NCBI GenBank assembly: GCA_029255685.2 | Contig: CM055318.2 | Span: 13,893,001-13,957,000 of the forward strand | From: Silene conica | Taxonomy: Eukaryota; Streptophyta; Magnoliopsida; Caryophyllales; Caryophyllaceae | DNA length: 64,000 nt | Direction of reading: 5' to 3' | Part shown: one piece after another, positions 1 through 10,619 of the stretch | How positions within the stretch are numbered: the stretch's first letter is position 1 | Layout of the letters: each line of letters begins with the position of its first letter | The notes under the pieces: model-generated | The model's input: only the letters and a program-made list of their open reading frames with translations | The model's database searches: none | Told to the model about the DNA's origin: nothing | Made by a program: the position numbers and the translations under genes

Positions 1-468
1 CTGCCCAATATTTAAGGTATGTCTGATGCATTTAGCCAAACGAACTTACTAAAGTTAGATAGGTGCCTGCCCTGCAGGTAAGCAGAGGTACATGGATCTC
101 TTCCTATAGGACAGATAGTGCTTTCGAGTTTCTCTGCAAAAATGATATTACATGAACGAGAGTAGGTAGAAGAGGAGGTTCAAGTTAATGTATGAATTTA
201 GGATTTGGATCAAGATCCGAATAATTAGTCTGCGCATGAATTTTGAGCACCCTATGTTAACGAACATATTTGAAAATTGCAGGTAGTGATGGACAACCCG
301 CACATAGCAGCAGATGGGCATTCATACGAGTTGGAAGCTATAGAAGAGTGGCTGCGAATGGGACACACTACGTCTCCTGTAACAAACCAGAAGTTCAATC
401 ATAAGCATCTAATTCCTAACAACAATCTGCGGTTTCTCATTGAAGATTGGCGGAGCAGCACTTGCTAA
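1..468 (+). CDS. U-box domain protein, last two exons (partial)
   Basis: This is the 3' end of a gene that begins left of the window. Positions 1-16 end an exon reading CPIFK, the intron is 17-282 (GT...AG), and the last exon is 283-468 with a TAA stop. Joined, it reads CPIFK-VVMDNPHIAADG followed by YELEAIEEWL, TSPVTNQ, LIPN and a final W. This is the U-box fold, which recruits E2 ubiquitin-conjugating enzymes without zinc. A U-box at the extreme C terminus is typical of the plant PUB class that has an N-terminal USP and/or kinase domain, but those domains lie outside the window, so that subclass is inferred. The fold looks complete and nothing suggests a pseudogene. Confidence 0.87.
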
Positions 469-1063
469 TATGTTAGCTATCTTATAGATTAGACAAGTTA
501 TTAATGATTATACTAAAGCTAGAACATTATGATGGTCATATTGGACAACAGAATAGTATTCATCTCGATAGCTTCTCTCACTGTCCAAGAACGAACTTAT
601 ATGCGAATTAGATGGTCTAGATTGATACGGAGTAGTAAATATTAAGTCTTGTAAGCCAAATTCGATAGATTGAGAAATAAAAACGATTTACAAAACTCAG
701 GTGTGATCCTCATTATATGAATGTGGATTCAGATAATACAGGAGCAGTTATTATTCTGTTATCCGCAATCCTGAATAAGGTTTCTTTTCGCTACTTTCGG
801 CTACTCCAAATGTCGAACGTCATAAATACAGTAATCTGAATAATCTCTGATTCAATTATTCCGATCGTTGAATTAGATAATGGAGATCGGATTCAGTTGA
901 GAAGCAACAGGAGTGACAACATTTTACAAGGTTTGGACTGAAGGGTATATTGTATCAACCTGAAAAAACATCACCATCTTCAGTGATTTTAGACCAGACT
1001 GAGGGGTAACGCCAATGCTGCTCTTTAATCCTATTTTTTTTCGCGTTCCTCAAGGCAGACATG
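469..1063. other. 3' flank of the U-box gene
   Basis: AT-rich sequence with no ORF or repeat that I can identify. It probably contains the 3' UTR and downstream spacer of the U-box gene and ends at the CAGCT target duplication (1064-1068) of the large Tat element. Confidence 0.5.
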
Positions 1064-1131
1064 CAGCTTGTTTAGGTAAAAATTCACCTAGTATTTAGTT
1101 TCGAGGTTATAGTGATTTCTAGCCTAAAAGG

Positions 1132-1912
1132 TGAAGGACAAAATGACAGAGTAAAGGAATACTGTAATTGAACAGACCGAAAAATTGCAGTAACAATTTA
1201 AGAACAGAAATACCGAAAAGTCGTAGCGCCGTGGTTAGGAGACCACTGCCTTGAAAACTATTTCTCCGGTACGACCGTGGTGGCGATCAGCTTGTGCCGG
1301 TAGTTCCCCAAGGTTAACACTACAGTCTCCACGCAGTTCCGCCCACTCGGAACTGTGAGACTTGGAACGATTTTTATAACTTTACCCAGAAAAATATGTG
1401 AAAGAGAGAAAGGGAGAAGACGAGATTGGAGAAAGGGAGAAGAGAAGAGTGAATTGTGTATCTGAATGAGCTGAGGGCTGCTCTATTTATAGTGAAAATA
1501 GAGCAGATAGGAGCCAAAACTGCTCCACAAAATGGGCAGTCAACACGCCCGAAAACCAGGAGCAAGAATAGTTCTTGCTTGACTGGCAGTTACAGCTTCT
1601 CAAAAAAACAAAAAGATACAGCCCAATTCAAAGAGGTAAAACTGGGCCGATGGCCCGCACCGCAGGTGCTCTACCCAAACCCAAACCCGAGCCCGAGCAC
1701 GAGCCGAGCCGAGCCGGCGCGCGCGTGTGTGTTTGGACCCAAACCCACTGGCCCAACAAACACACACAAAACCCACCTTGGTCCATTCTCTTAACCATAC
1801 AAAGAAAGGAAGCCTAATAAACAAGAGGAAATGCTTGTTGCCCACCGATGTGGGACAACAAACATAGATTTTAATATGCAAATGAATTTGCACAGAGCAT
1901 TAACTTCCAACA
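1132..1912 (-). repeat. Copia 3' LTR
   Basis: 781 bp, TG...CA bounded, indistinguishable by eye from 6480-7260. It includes a GA-rich tract (1404-1450), a TATA-like motif at 1484-1491 on the minus strand and a purine/pyrimidine alternating GC-rich segment near 1690-1735. The sequence near 1845-1858 carries the CCACATCGG-type motif seen in several plant LTRs and also in the TRIM LTRs of this window. Confidence 0.95.
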
Positions 1913-2390
1913 ATCCCCCACTGATGGATAAGAGAAAAAAAAAAGAGAATTCCTGGGTAAAGGAAGGATTGGATACTTAGGCATCAATATCTTTCGATTT
2001 GAATTGACACTTTAGTGAAATGAGGAAACAACTTACTTACAGCGAGTGAATATCTTGCGATTTGAATTCCTAGCTGAGCTTCGGTCGATACCCCCCACAA
2101 CACATATCATACCTTCGGAATTAGATCGTTCCGCGATTTCAAAGTGCAACGCGCTCTTTTTTAGAGCATTGCGTTTTCCTTGGTACTAATAGATGTGTTC
2201 ACAAGACTTCTCATAGTCTTGAGATCATTACACCTACGTAGGTGGCTCAAGTGCTTCTCAGTAGCACTTCTCACATGAGCCATTAAGGACATCAGTCCAT
2301 CCTAGTGTATAATTCATCAAGTGCGTCTCAATAGCACCACCATTTAAGGCTATGAATCATACTATGTCAAAAGAACAGGAGACTTCAAAC

Positions 2391-5300
2391 CTAGTCAAGT
2401 GTCACTTTACCTTGACCTAAGGCCTTAAGTCCCATTCCTCTCGACGTATCAGTGACTAGTCTCCTAGTCAACCCCTTAGTAAAGGGATCAGCAAGATTGC
2501 TTTCAGACTTCACATAGTCCAAAGCGATTACTCCATTCTCAAGGAGTTGTTTAACTGCAGCATGCCTGATTCGAATGTGTCGTTTCTTTGCATTATAGAC
2601 ACTATTCTTAGCAACACCAATTGCAGCTTGAGAGTCACAGTGTAAGGAGACCGGTGTTTGCTGTCCTCCCCACACTGGTACATCTGCTAATAGGTTTTTC
2701 AACCAATCAGCCTCTTGTCCTGCCAACTCAAGAGCTATGAACTCCGATTCCATGGTAGAGCGTGCAATACAAGTCTGTTTGGAAGACTTCCACGATATTG
2801 CACCTCCACCCATGGTGAAAACATATCCGCTAGTGGAGCAGATCTCATCGTTACCTGAAACCCAATTTGCATCACAATATCCTTCTAACACAGCAGGAAA
2901 TTTACTATAATGCAAACAGAGGTCAACTGTTCCTTTTAGGTATTTGAGTAAACGACGAAGAGCGTTCCAATGTTCACTACTAGGGTTATGTGTATAACGA
3001 CTCAGTCTACTAACAGCATATGCAATATCTGGTCGGGTACAGTTCATAAGAAACATCAGACTACCTAAGATCTTAGCATACTCTTCTTGGGATACACTCT
3101 TACCCAAGTTTTTACACAGATGTATACTAGCATCGTAAGGTGTCCTAGCAGGCATTTCATCAAAGCAGTTAAACTTTTTCAACACTTTTTCAACATAATG
3201 AGATTGACTTAAACAAATTCCATTGGGGTTTCGAATAACCTTAACCCCTAGGATTACATCAGCTTCTCCTAAGTCCTTCATCTCAAAATGTGATGACAGA
3301 AATTGTTTGGTTTTAATTATCACATCCAAATTATTACCAAAAATAAGCATGTCATCCACATATAAGCATATAATAACACAATCAGATTCTATCACTTTGG
3401 AATAAACACATGAATTAGAGTTGTTAATCATAAAGCCATTACTTATCAAAGTGTTGTTGAATTTTTCATACCACTGTTTAGGTGCTTGTTTCAGTCCATA
3501 AAGAGACTTGTTCAGTTTACACACTTTACTCTCTTGACCCTTAATCACAAAACCTTCAGGTTGAGACATATAGATCTCTTCCCTTAGTTCACCATTCAGA
3601 AATGCAGTCTTAACATCCATCTGATGTATAACTAGATTATGAATAGCAGCTAAGGCGACAAGAGTTCTAATAGTCGAAATTTTGGTCACAGGAGAGTAGG
3701 TATCAAAATAATCAATACCCTTCTTTTGTGTAAAGCCTCTAACCACAAGTCTAGCTTTGAACCTCTCTATTGTACCGTCAGGTCTCATTTTCTTTTTAAA
3801 GATCCATTTACTCGTAATGGGTTTACTACCTTTAGGCAAATCAGTCAACTCCCAAGTCTGATTAGACACAATAGAGTCAAGTTCACTTTTAATAGCATCT
3901 TTCCAAAAATTAGCATCAATGGATCTCATTGCCTCACTATATGTTTTGGGATCATCCTCTATTAAAAAGGCTGAAACAAACTCATCACTAGCACAAACAG
4001 TGTATCCAACTTCAGACAAACAAGTTGTATCATAATCATCACCAAAGTTCTTTGGGCATCTAGGTCTTTTACTTCTTCTAGGTTCCACAGGTAAATCCAT
4101 AGAAGTGCTAGCGCTAGCATGTGAAGACAAATCAGAAGATGCAACAGATAAACTAGGGGATGGGACAACAGTTTTCTGAAAAGGAAAAACATGCTCAAAA
4201 AATTCAGCATCTCTAGCTTCAGATATAGAACGATCACTCAAAGACATAAATCTATAAGCAGAGCTATTTTGAGCATAACCTATAAACACACAATCATAGG
4301 TCTTAGGTCCAACGGTAGGTCTCCTAAAATCAGGTAAACCTACTTTAGCCAAACAACCCCAAACCCTAAGGAAGCTCAGGTTAGGAGGATAGCCCTTCCA
4401 GATCTCGTAGGGTGTCTTGTCAATTTTCTTATGAGGTACACGGTTAAGAATGTGACAAGCAGATAGTATAGCTTCCCCCCACATATCGTCAGATAGGCCA
4501 GAACTTAAAAGCATAGCATTCATCATCTCCTTTAAAGTTCTATTTTTACGTTCAGCTACTCCATTCGATTGAGGTAAGTATGGTGGACTCTTTTCATGAA
4601 TTAAACCATTTTTCTCACAAAAATCGATCAAAGAATTAGGGCCATACTCACCTCCTCGATCGGACCTTACTCTTTTAATTTTCCTGTCAAGTTGGTTCTC
4701 GACCTCATTTTTAAAGTTTATAAAGGATTGTTCTGCTTCATCTTTGGTTTTAAGCAAGTAAACACGAGTGTACCTTGAACAGTCATCTATAAACGTGATA
4801 TAATAATTCTTGCCACCTCTACTTGCAACATTTTTGAAGTCAGCTAGGTCGGTGTGAATTAACTCAAGAAGACTCGTCGTCCTAGTAGTCACAGGTTTAC
4901 TAGGTTTCTTTGTAAACTTAGCCTCAACACAGCTAGCACATTTAGAAAATTCTTGACTCGTCAAACTTGGAATTAAACTCATAGTTCTAAGTTTTTTAAT
5001 ATAGTCAACATTCACATGACCTAATCTACCATGCCAAACATCAATAGACTCAGCGATATAAGCAGAAGTAGATGCAATATTATTAGAAACTGAATCAGTG
5101 TTCAATACAAAAAGACCCCCAGAAAGATAACCCTTGCCCACAAATTCCCCATTACGCGACATTACAACCTTGTCAGCCTCAAAAACAATTTTCAAACCAG
5201 CTTTGTTTAGTAAGGCACCAGACACGAGGTTTCGACGCAACGAGGGTACAAATAAAGCATTAGTGAGAGCAAGAGTTTTCCCCGAGGTGAGTTTGAGAAA

Positions 5301-6449
5301 GATCTTGCCTTTGCCTGTGATCAATGCAGATGAAGAGTTACCCATGTAGACGCATTCCCCATCAGCAACTTCCTCGAACTCAGCAAACAGCCCCTTATCA
5401 GCACAGAGGTGTCTAGAAGCACCAGTATCCAAGACCCATTCAGCAGCATTACCCACCAGATTTGCTTCAACAACCACAGCAGCAATGACATCCTCAGCTT
5501 CAGTCACAGCAACATTGGCTTCAGGAGTTTTCTTTTCAGTACACTGGTAGGCTTTGTGACCGGATTTCCCACAGACATAGCAAACCATGGGACCCTTAGC
5601 TTTCTGAATCTTCGCAACTGGTTTGGTAAGCTTCCCTGTAGCATTCTTCTTGGCAGGACCCTGGTTCTGACTCTGACCAACCTTGGCCTTACCCTTACCC
5701 TTGAATTTAGATGGACCACCAGACTCGACCAGATTGGCTTTCACAGCAGCAACAGAAGAGTTGACAGATTGACTGACAGGTAGGTCTTTAAGGCGATTTG
5801 CCTCCTCAGTCCTCATGTGTCCTACTAAATCCTGGAGGGTCAGGTCTTTTTTCTTATGCTTGAGGTGGTTCCTATAGTCAGACCAGGAGGGAGGGAATTT
5901 CTCTAACAGTACATTGGCTACAAATGTGTCATCTAATTTCATACCCTCATTAACCACATCAGCACATAAATTCTCATAAACATGTACTTGTTCCATGATA
6001 GGTTTCCCATCGACCATCTGAAACCCCAGCCACTTACCCACAACATATTTCTTTTTCCCCGCATCATCAGCCCCATACTTAGCTTCTAAAGACTCCCATA
6101 TCACTTTGGCAGACTTATGAACCATAAAGAGGTCAAACAGGGTATCGGTCATGTTACTCAGAAGTTGACATCTAACAGTCTTATTATCCTTATCAAATTT
6201 CTTAATAACATCCTCATTTGATTTGACAGGAGCCGACACAACAGCGACAACTTCTTTACTAGCAGCAGGGGGGTCAGAAGTAGGGGGGTCAGAAATGACT
6301 AGAGCAGGGGGATCACTAAACAGCACATAATCAATTTCTAATTGTTCGAAGAACATGAGCAGTTTTTGTGACCAGCGTTTGTAGTTATTACCATCGAGAC
6401 GTTCAAGTTTGGTTAAATCAGGAAGAGTTTTTGCCAAAATTGACGACAT
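2391..6449 (-). CDS. Copia Gag-Pol polyprotein, intact
   Basis: A single 1352-aa ORF with no stop or frameshift, in copia order. Gag (roughly 1-280) opens with [13 protein letters not shown]. The CCHC zinc knuckle [14 protein letters not shown] is near residue 290. The aspartic protease motif [10 protein letters not shown] is near 340. The integrase follows, with an HGRLGHV...C..C zinc-binding region, then the catalytic core ([26 protein letters not shown]). The reverse transcriptase has [14 protein letters not shown] and the catalytic YVDDM near 1060. RNase H carries the TMESEF region near 1230. Integrase before RT defines Ty1/copia. The ATG at 6449 is the first after the LTR and suits the family's start just before LDG.NY. 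I do not assign a lineage with confidence. Confidence 0.97.
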   Translation of the reverse strand: MSSILAKTLPDLTKLERLDGNNYKRWSQKLLMFFEQLEIDYVLFSDPPALVISDPPTSDPPAASKEVVAVVSAPVKSNEDVIKKFDKDNKTVRCQLLSNMTDTLFDLFMVHKSAKVIWESLEAKYGADDAGKKKYVVGKWLGFQMVDGKPIMEQVHVYENLCADVVNEGMKLDDTFVANVLLEKFPPSWSDYRNHLKHKKKDLTLQDLVGHMRTEEANRLKDLPVSQSVNSSVAAVKANLVESGGPSKFKGKGKAKVGQSQNQGPAKKNATGKLTKPVAKIQKAKGPMVCYVCGKSGHKAYQCTEKKTPEANVAVTEAEDVIAAVVVEANLVGNAAEWVLDTGASRHLCADKGLFAEFEEVADGECVYMGNSSSALITGKGKIFLKLTSGKTLALTNALFVPSLRRNLVSGALLNKAGLKIVFEADKVVMSRNGEFVGKGYLSGGLFVLNTDSVSNNIASTSAYIAESIDVWHGRLGHVNVDYIKKLRTMSLIPSLTSQEFSKCASCVEAKFTKKPSKPVTTRTTSLLELIHTDLADFKNVASRGGKNYYITFIDDCSRYTRVYLLKTKDEAEQSFINFKNEVENQLDRKIKRVRSDRGGEYGPNSLIDFCEKNGLIHEKSPPYLPQSNGVAERKNRTLKEMMNAMLLSSGLSDDMWGEAILSACHILNRVPHKKIDKTPYEIWKGYPPNLSFLRVWGCLAKVGLPDFRRPTVGPKTYDCVFIGYAQNSSAYRFMSLSDRSISEARDAEFFEHVFPFQKTVVPSPSLSVASSDLSSHASASTSMDLPVEPRRSKRPRCPKNFGDDYDTTCLSEVGYTVCASDEFVSAFLIEDDPKTYSEAMRSIDANFWKDAIKSELDSIVSNQTWELTDLPKGSKPITSKWIFKKKMRPDGTIERFKARLVVRGFTQKKGIDYFDTYSPVTKISTIRTLVALAAIHNLVIHQMDVKTAFLNGELREEIYMSQPEGFVIKGQESKVCKLNKSLYGLKQAPKQWYEKFNNTLISNGFMINNSNSCVYSKVIESDCVIICLYVDDMLIFGNNLDVIIKTKQFLSSHFEMKDLGEADVILGVKVIRNPNGICLSQSHYVEKVLKKFNCFDEMPARTPYDASIHLCKNLGKSVSQEEYAKILGSLMFLMNCTRPDIAYAVSRLSRYTHNPSSEHWNALRRLLKYLKGTVDLCLHYSKFPAVLEGYCDANWVSGNDEICSTSGYVFTMGGGAISWKSSKQTCIARSTMESEFIALELAGQEADWLKNLLADVPVWGGQQTPVSLHCDSQAAIGVAKNSVYNAKKRHIRIRHAAVKQLLENGVIALDYVKSESNLADPFTKGLTRRLVTDTSRGMGLKALGQGKVTLD

Positions 6450-6479
6450 TGTTACCGCAATAATAAATAGTTTTCAAAT

Positions 6480-7260
6480 TGAAGGACAAAATGACAGAGT
6501 AAAGGAATACTGTAATTGAACAGACCGAAAAATTGCAGTAACAATTTAAGAACAGAAATACCGAAAAGTCGTAGCGCCGTGGTTAGGAGACCACTGCCTT
6601 GAAAACTATTTCTCCGGTACGACCGTGGTGGCGATCAGCTTGTGCCGGTAGTTCCCCAAGGTTAACACTACAGTCTCCACGCAGTTCCGCCCACTCGGAA
6701 CTGTGAGACTTGGAACGATTTTTATAACTTTACCCAGAAAAATATGTGAAAGAGAGAAAGGGAGAAGACGAGATTGGAGAAAGGGAGAAGAGAAGAGTGA
6801 ATTGTGTATCTGAATGAGCTGAGGGCTGCTCTATTTATAGTGAAAATAGAGCAGATAGGAGCCAAAACTGCTCCACAAAATGGGCAGTCAACACGCCCGA
6901 AAACCAGGAGCAAGAATAGTTCTTGCTTGACTGGCAGTTACAGCTTCTCAAAAAAACAAAAAGATACAGCCCAATTCAAAGAGGTAAAACTGGGCCGATG
7001 GCCCGCACCGCAGGTGCTCTACCCAAACCCAAACCCGAGCCCGAGCACGAGCCGAGCCGAGCCGGCGCGCGCGTGTGTGTTTGGACCCAAACCCACTGGC
7101 CCAACAAACACACACAAAACCCACCTTGGTCCATTCTCTTAACCATACAAAGAAAGGAAGCCTAATAAACAAGAGGAAATGCTTGTTGCCCACCGATGTG
7201 GGACAACAAACATAGATTTTAATATGCAAATGAATTTGCACAGAGCATTAACTTCCAACA
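6480..7260 (-). repeat. Copia 5' LTR
   Basis: 781-bp LTR that would drive transcription of the copia element toward lower coordinates. It has the same boundaries and sequence as 1132-1912. Only 30 bases separate its inner edge from the polyprotein ATG. Confidence 0.95.
6832..6839 (-). promoter_or_regulatory. TATA box of the copia 5' LTR
   Basis: The minus strand reads TATAAATAGAGCAGCC, a canonical plant TATA box within the 5' LTR. The R region would start roughly 30 bases further, near 6800. The motif sits in a short inverted repeat (GCTCTATTT...AAATAGAGC). The same box at 1484-1491 in the 3' LTR could drive read-out into 1-1100, toward the U-box gene, antisense to it. Confidence 0.7.
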
Positions 7261-8187
7261 AAAGGGTATAGATTTAGATTAGTTGGTTGTCGAGGAGTAT
7301 GGATGAGATGAAGGTGGATGCAAAGAGATGATGACGCGGAAACCCCTTAGGGAAAAACCGCGGGAGGACGGTATTCTCCAAGTTTCTACTAGAATGTTCT
7401 TGCAGAGTATGTTCCGTGTTACAAGTATTTCTAGGGTTTTCTCTAAGTGTTTTGTGTGCTTTGTCTGCGAATGAATCCACAATGTACAATGTTTTACATA
7501 TTTATAATACTCCTTTCCTATGGACCGTTGGATCAGGCTGTTATCCAACGGATCCTTTTTCCTTCCTTTATCTTCTTTTGGCTTCTTTCCTCTTGTTGTT
7601 TTTTCTGGGCAGAACTGGATGTGTGGCTATTTTGGGGAAGCATCGAGCCTTGCTCCCACAGCCTTTCCTTCTTCCTCGTTTCCGCTGCACGCCTTTCTTC
7701 CCTTATACACTTCTTCTCTTGCTGACCTAGCCCCCTTTGTACAATCTTGGCCCAATTATGTGATGCCACGTGTCGACATGCAAAATAGTCAATTTTGAGG
7801 TATAACATTAGCCCCCAGTTCTTGCATGAATGTGTTGATGCGAGAACTCCTGCAGCTTCTGGATCCAGGATCTGGACACGGGCTTCGGTTACTGGCAGAG
7901 TTTTCAGGTGGGGAACATGGATGGGACATATATCGGTTTTTAGCCAGAACTTTCTTTTAATGCCCCCCAACCACTTGCCAACTGTCACCCACCCTGAATT
8001 TCGAATTTTAAAAATTTACTCCCCTATTTATTAACCTCCCCACCTTTCACTTATTACTTTTTACCTTTTACCCTTTCACTTCTCTCTCTTCCGAACTTCC
8101 ATCTTCCCCAACCGCTCTCCTTCTCCGTTCTTCTTCTCAGTTAAGGTAACCGCCCTTCTTTACGATCTTCTCTTTGCTTTCATTTAA

Positions 8188-10619
8188 ATGGCTCCAAATT
8201 TATTCTCTTCCCGATCTTTGTTAAAGAAGGAATATCTCGTCGATTCTTGCTTCTCCCTTGTCGATCCCTCTATTGTTAGGGATTTTTTCCATTTTAACGA
8301 AGAGGTCGACTTCGTTGTCCCCTAAACCGGGTCAGACGGCTGATGGATGTCGCCCCGGTTGGACCACTTTTTACTTGTACCCGTTCTCTTTGGGGTTATC
8401 TTTCCCCTTTCCTGCACTCGTGCAGCATTTTCTCCATCATTCTAAGCTTCCGCTTTGGCAAATCAATCCCCATGCATGGAGGATACTGCTCTCCCTCTCT
8501 CTGCTGAACAAACGCCACTCCCTTGACATCACCCTGGGGGATCTCGCCCATATCTACATGGTTCGGGGGCTTGGTGGTGCCCAATATACCTTGCGTGCTA
8601 AATCCAAGTTGGATCTTCCCATCATCCTTCCGCCCAAGCCTAAGGATGCAGGGTGGCCTACACAGTTCGTTTTTGTGCGGGTGGACTCGCTCCCTCTACC
8701 CGCTGATTATATCTATGTAGATCCTGTGGGGCCTAAAGGTATTTGTAGCCCTTCCCTTTTGCTTTCCTTCTCGTTATCGCTTACGTTCTTACTGTTTTTT
8801 CTGCGCAGGCGTGTCTGACTTGGTCCTCTCACCCGACGTCACAAAGGCCTACTATAACACCCCAAGTGTATGAGATGAGATTTGTCCCACATCGGTAGAA
8901 TGTGAGGATTGTGATATGTTTATAATAGCTCCCATCCACCACTTAGTAACAAGGCCTTGTGCTTTTGGGCTTAAGTGAGGACAAATAATGGGCCCAAAAG
9001 TGTGCACCCATCTTATTGGGGTTGTGTTACGACCGTGGTGGGTCGGGTTGTTACAAATGGTATCAGAGCGACCCTGCAACCGTGTGGTGAGCCTGTGGTC
9101 AGGAGTACTCGGGTCACCCACCTAGCGGGGGAGGATTCTAGGCTTGGCTGCGGTCAAGTTTGAGGCACAACGAGGACGTTGTGTTCTTTAAGTGGGGGAG
9201 TTTATAACACCCCAAGTGTATGAGATGAGATTTGTCCCACATCGATAGAATGTGAGGATTGTGATATGTTTATAATAGCTCTCATCCACCACTTAGTAAC
9301 AAGGCCTTGTGCTTTTGGGCTTAAGTGAGGACAAATAATGGGCCCAAAAGTGTGCACCCATCTTATTGGGGTTGTGTTACGACCGTGGTGGGTCGGGTTG
9401 TTACACCTACGGCAAGCTGTTTGGATTGGACACTGAAGCCCGTCGCTTCAACAACCTATTCGCTCAAGAAGATCAAGAGGAGATGTCGACTAGCTCAGCC
9501 AGGACGAACATGACTCTTGTAGAGATGCTTGCCGACCGCAAGAAAAGGGCTATGGTTTCTGCTGTGAAGCCTCTCGCAAAAAGAAAGTCGGAGCCGGATG
9601 AACCACTACCTGTCTCTAAGAAGGCTGCTCTACCTGCTCCTACAGACTCAACTCCTTCCGTTGGCCATTTCCGCCTTCCACCTCCTGCTATTTCTTCCAG
9701 GACTCGCAATAAGGCTTCCACCTCAGCTGCTCTTGCCAGGAAGTCTTCTTCCCCCGTGGTGGAGGATCTCAGTCAGGACATAATCTGTTTGCTAGAGGGC
9801 TTTAGCTGTGCTCTGAAGGAAGATCCCTGGCCTGTCCTGGACCGCCTGCTGACTTCTGGTTCTGAGACGCTGCTGAAAGACCAGCCTATCATGCCGTTGT
9901 GGCGTCAGGCTGCGGAGGATATCTTCTCGGTGAGCTCTGCTTTTACCACTTTTATTCCTTTGCAGTGTTCGCGTTTTTCTTGCCTTAACTGACTGTTGGT
10001 GACTTGAACCTTTCCTCAGGGGTTTCAAAAGGTATTGATGGGGTGCCGCAAAACTGAAGTCCTGTCGCAGGAGGTGCATTCCTTCAAGACTGGGTTGAAT
10101 GCTGAGCGGGACCTCCGTGCAAGAAAGTCATAAGAGTTGATGCTCTCCCAGGCTAGGGTGGATGAGCTGGAGGAGGCCCTTACCAGGTTGCGCAAGGAGA
10201 AGAACGCCCAGTTGGTTGAGAAGGATGCGCGGTTGAGAGCCGTGGTGGCCAAGAAGAAGACCCTGGAGAAGGTGCTGCACGACATTGCTCCTTATTCTTC
10301 TTTGAAGGGGAGGATAGCCTGCCTTCGGGAATACAAGGAGGGAGAGCACGTGAAGTGGGACCTGGAGGCGGAGGAGTGATTTATGGCGGACTTGTTCCCT
10401 GTTACTCCCGTGGTCCCCGAGCTTTCAGACATTAATCCCGATGGTTCTCTCCGGTCACCAATTCCTGGTTCCCCAGAGGTCCAGAGTGCTGCCCCAGTTC
10501 CTCCTTCTCCCGTTGGCGTCTTTCAGGACCAGGTTGTTGATGTTCCTGCTGAAGAAGGTTCTTCCTCTACCAAGCATTCTGGCGGTGAGACGGTGGTGGA
10601 GGAAGCTGTTGATAATTAG
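8188..10619 (+). pseudogene. Antisense accessory gene of the Tat element (Transposase_28-like N part, coiled-coil C part), broken
   Basis: It is encoded opposite to gag-pol. Exon 1 (8188-8738) starts MAPNLFSS. After a one-base frameshift near 8320-8325 it continues in the frame of FYLYPFSLGLSFPFPALVQ and INPHAWRILLSLSLLN, the pattern of the plant 'putative gypsy-type transposon' domain (Transposase_28). Intron 1 is 8739-8808 (GT...AG), joining VGPK-GVSDLV in frame. Exon 2 is 8809-9929, interrupted by the TRIM 8853-9405; without it the reading is VTKAY-GKLFGLDTEA. Intron 2 is 9930-10019, joining EDIFS-GFQKVL. Exon 3 (10020-10619) has in-frame TAA at 10131 and TGA at 10377, then ends VEEAVDN. 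The C part is a heptad-like coiled coil (about 10137-10300) with an acidic tail. A CT-rich leader and TATA-like stretch (8024-8033) precede it. Function is unknown. Confidence 0.75.
8853..9405 (+). mobile_element. TRIM (miniature LTR retrotransposon)
   Basis: A 553-bp element with two 203-bp LTRs (8853-9055 and 9203-9405) that differ at two positions seen by eye (CATCGGTAG versus CATCGATAG; CTCCCATCC versus CTCTCATCC). A perfect 5-bp duplication CCTAC lies at 8848-8852 and 9406-9410. The primer-binding site TGGTATCAGAGC (initiator tRNA-Met type) is at 9058-9069. A polypurine tract (AAGTGGGGGAG) sits at 9190-9200, just before the second LTR. There is no coding capacity, so it must be mobilised in trans. 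Both LTRs start TATAACACC rather than the usual TG, and end TTGTTACA. Confidence 0.95.

Larger units (their letters stand above)
1132..7260 (-). mobile_element. Intact Ty1/copia retrotransposon nested in the Tat LTR
   Basis: A 6129-bp element with two 781-bp LTRs (1132-1912 and 6480-7260) and a 5-bp target duplication AAAGG at 1127-1131 and 7261-7265. Transcription is on the minus strand, so the 5' LTR is 6480-7260. On that strand the LTR starts TGTTGGAAG and ends CCTTCA. The polypurine tract (minus strand CAGTGGGGGAT) is at about 1913-1923. The two LTRs look identical over their whole length, and all overlapping reading frames in them translate identically, so insertion was very recent. With one long open polyprotein it may still be capable of transposition. 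1913-2390 is the 3' leader between ORF and LTR and includes two copies of a TCAAGTGC.TCTCA.TAGCAC motif. Confidence 0.97.
1069..7807 (-). repeat. 3' LTR of the Tat element, split by a copia insertion
   Basis: Segments 1069-1131 (63 bp) and 7266-7807 (542 bp) together match the 605-bp right LTR (17198-17802). The interruption is the copia element 1132-7260 plus its duplicated AAAGG (7261-7265). The uninterrupted right LTR reads straight through the insertion point (about 17256-17265: CCTAAAAGGGTATAG), which gives the exact empty-site sequence. Confidence 0.95.

Noticed and set aside
7274..7988. Several overlapping ORFs in the Tat LTR (also at 17269-17821) and four in each copia LTR
   Set aside because: They are repeated because the LTRs are repeated. 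There is no domain, and they lie in regulatory sequence.
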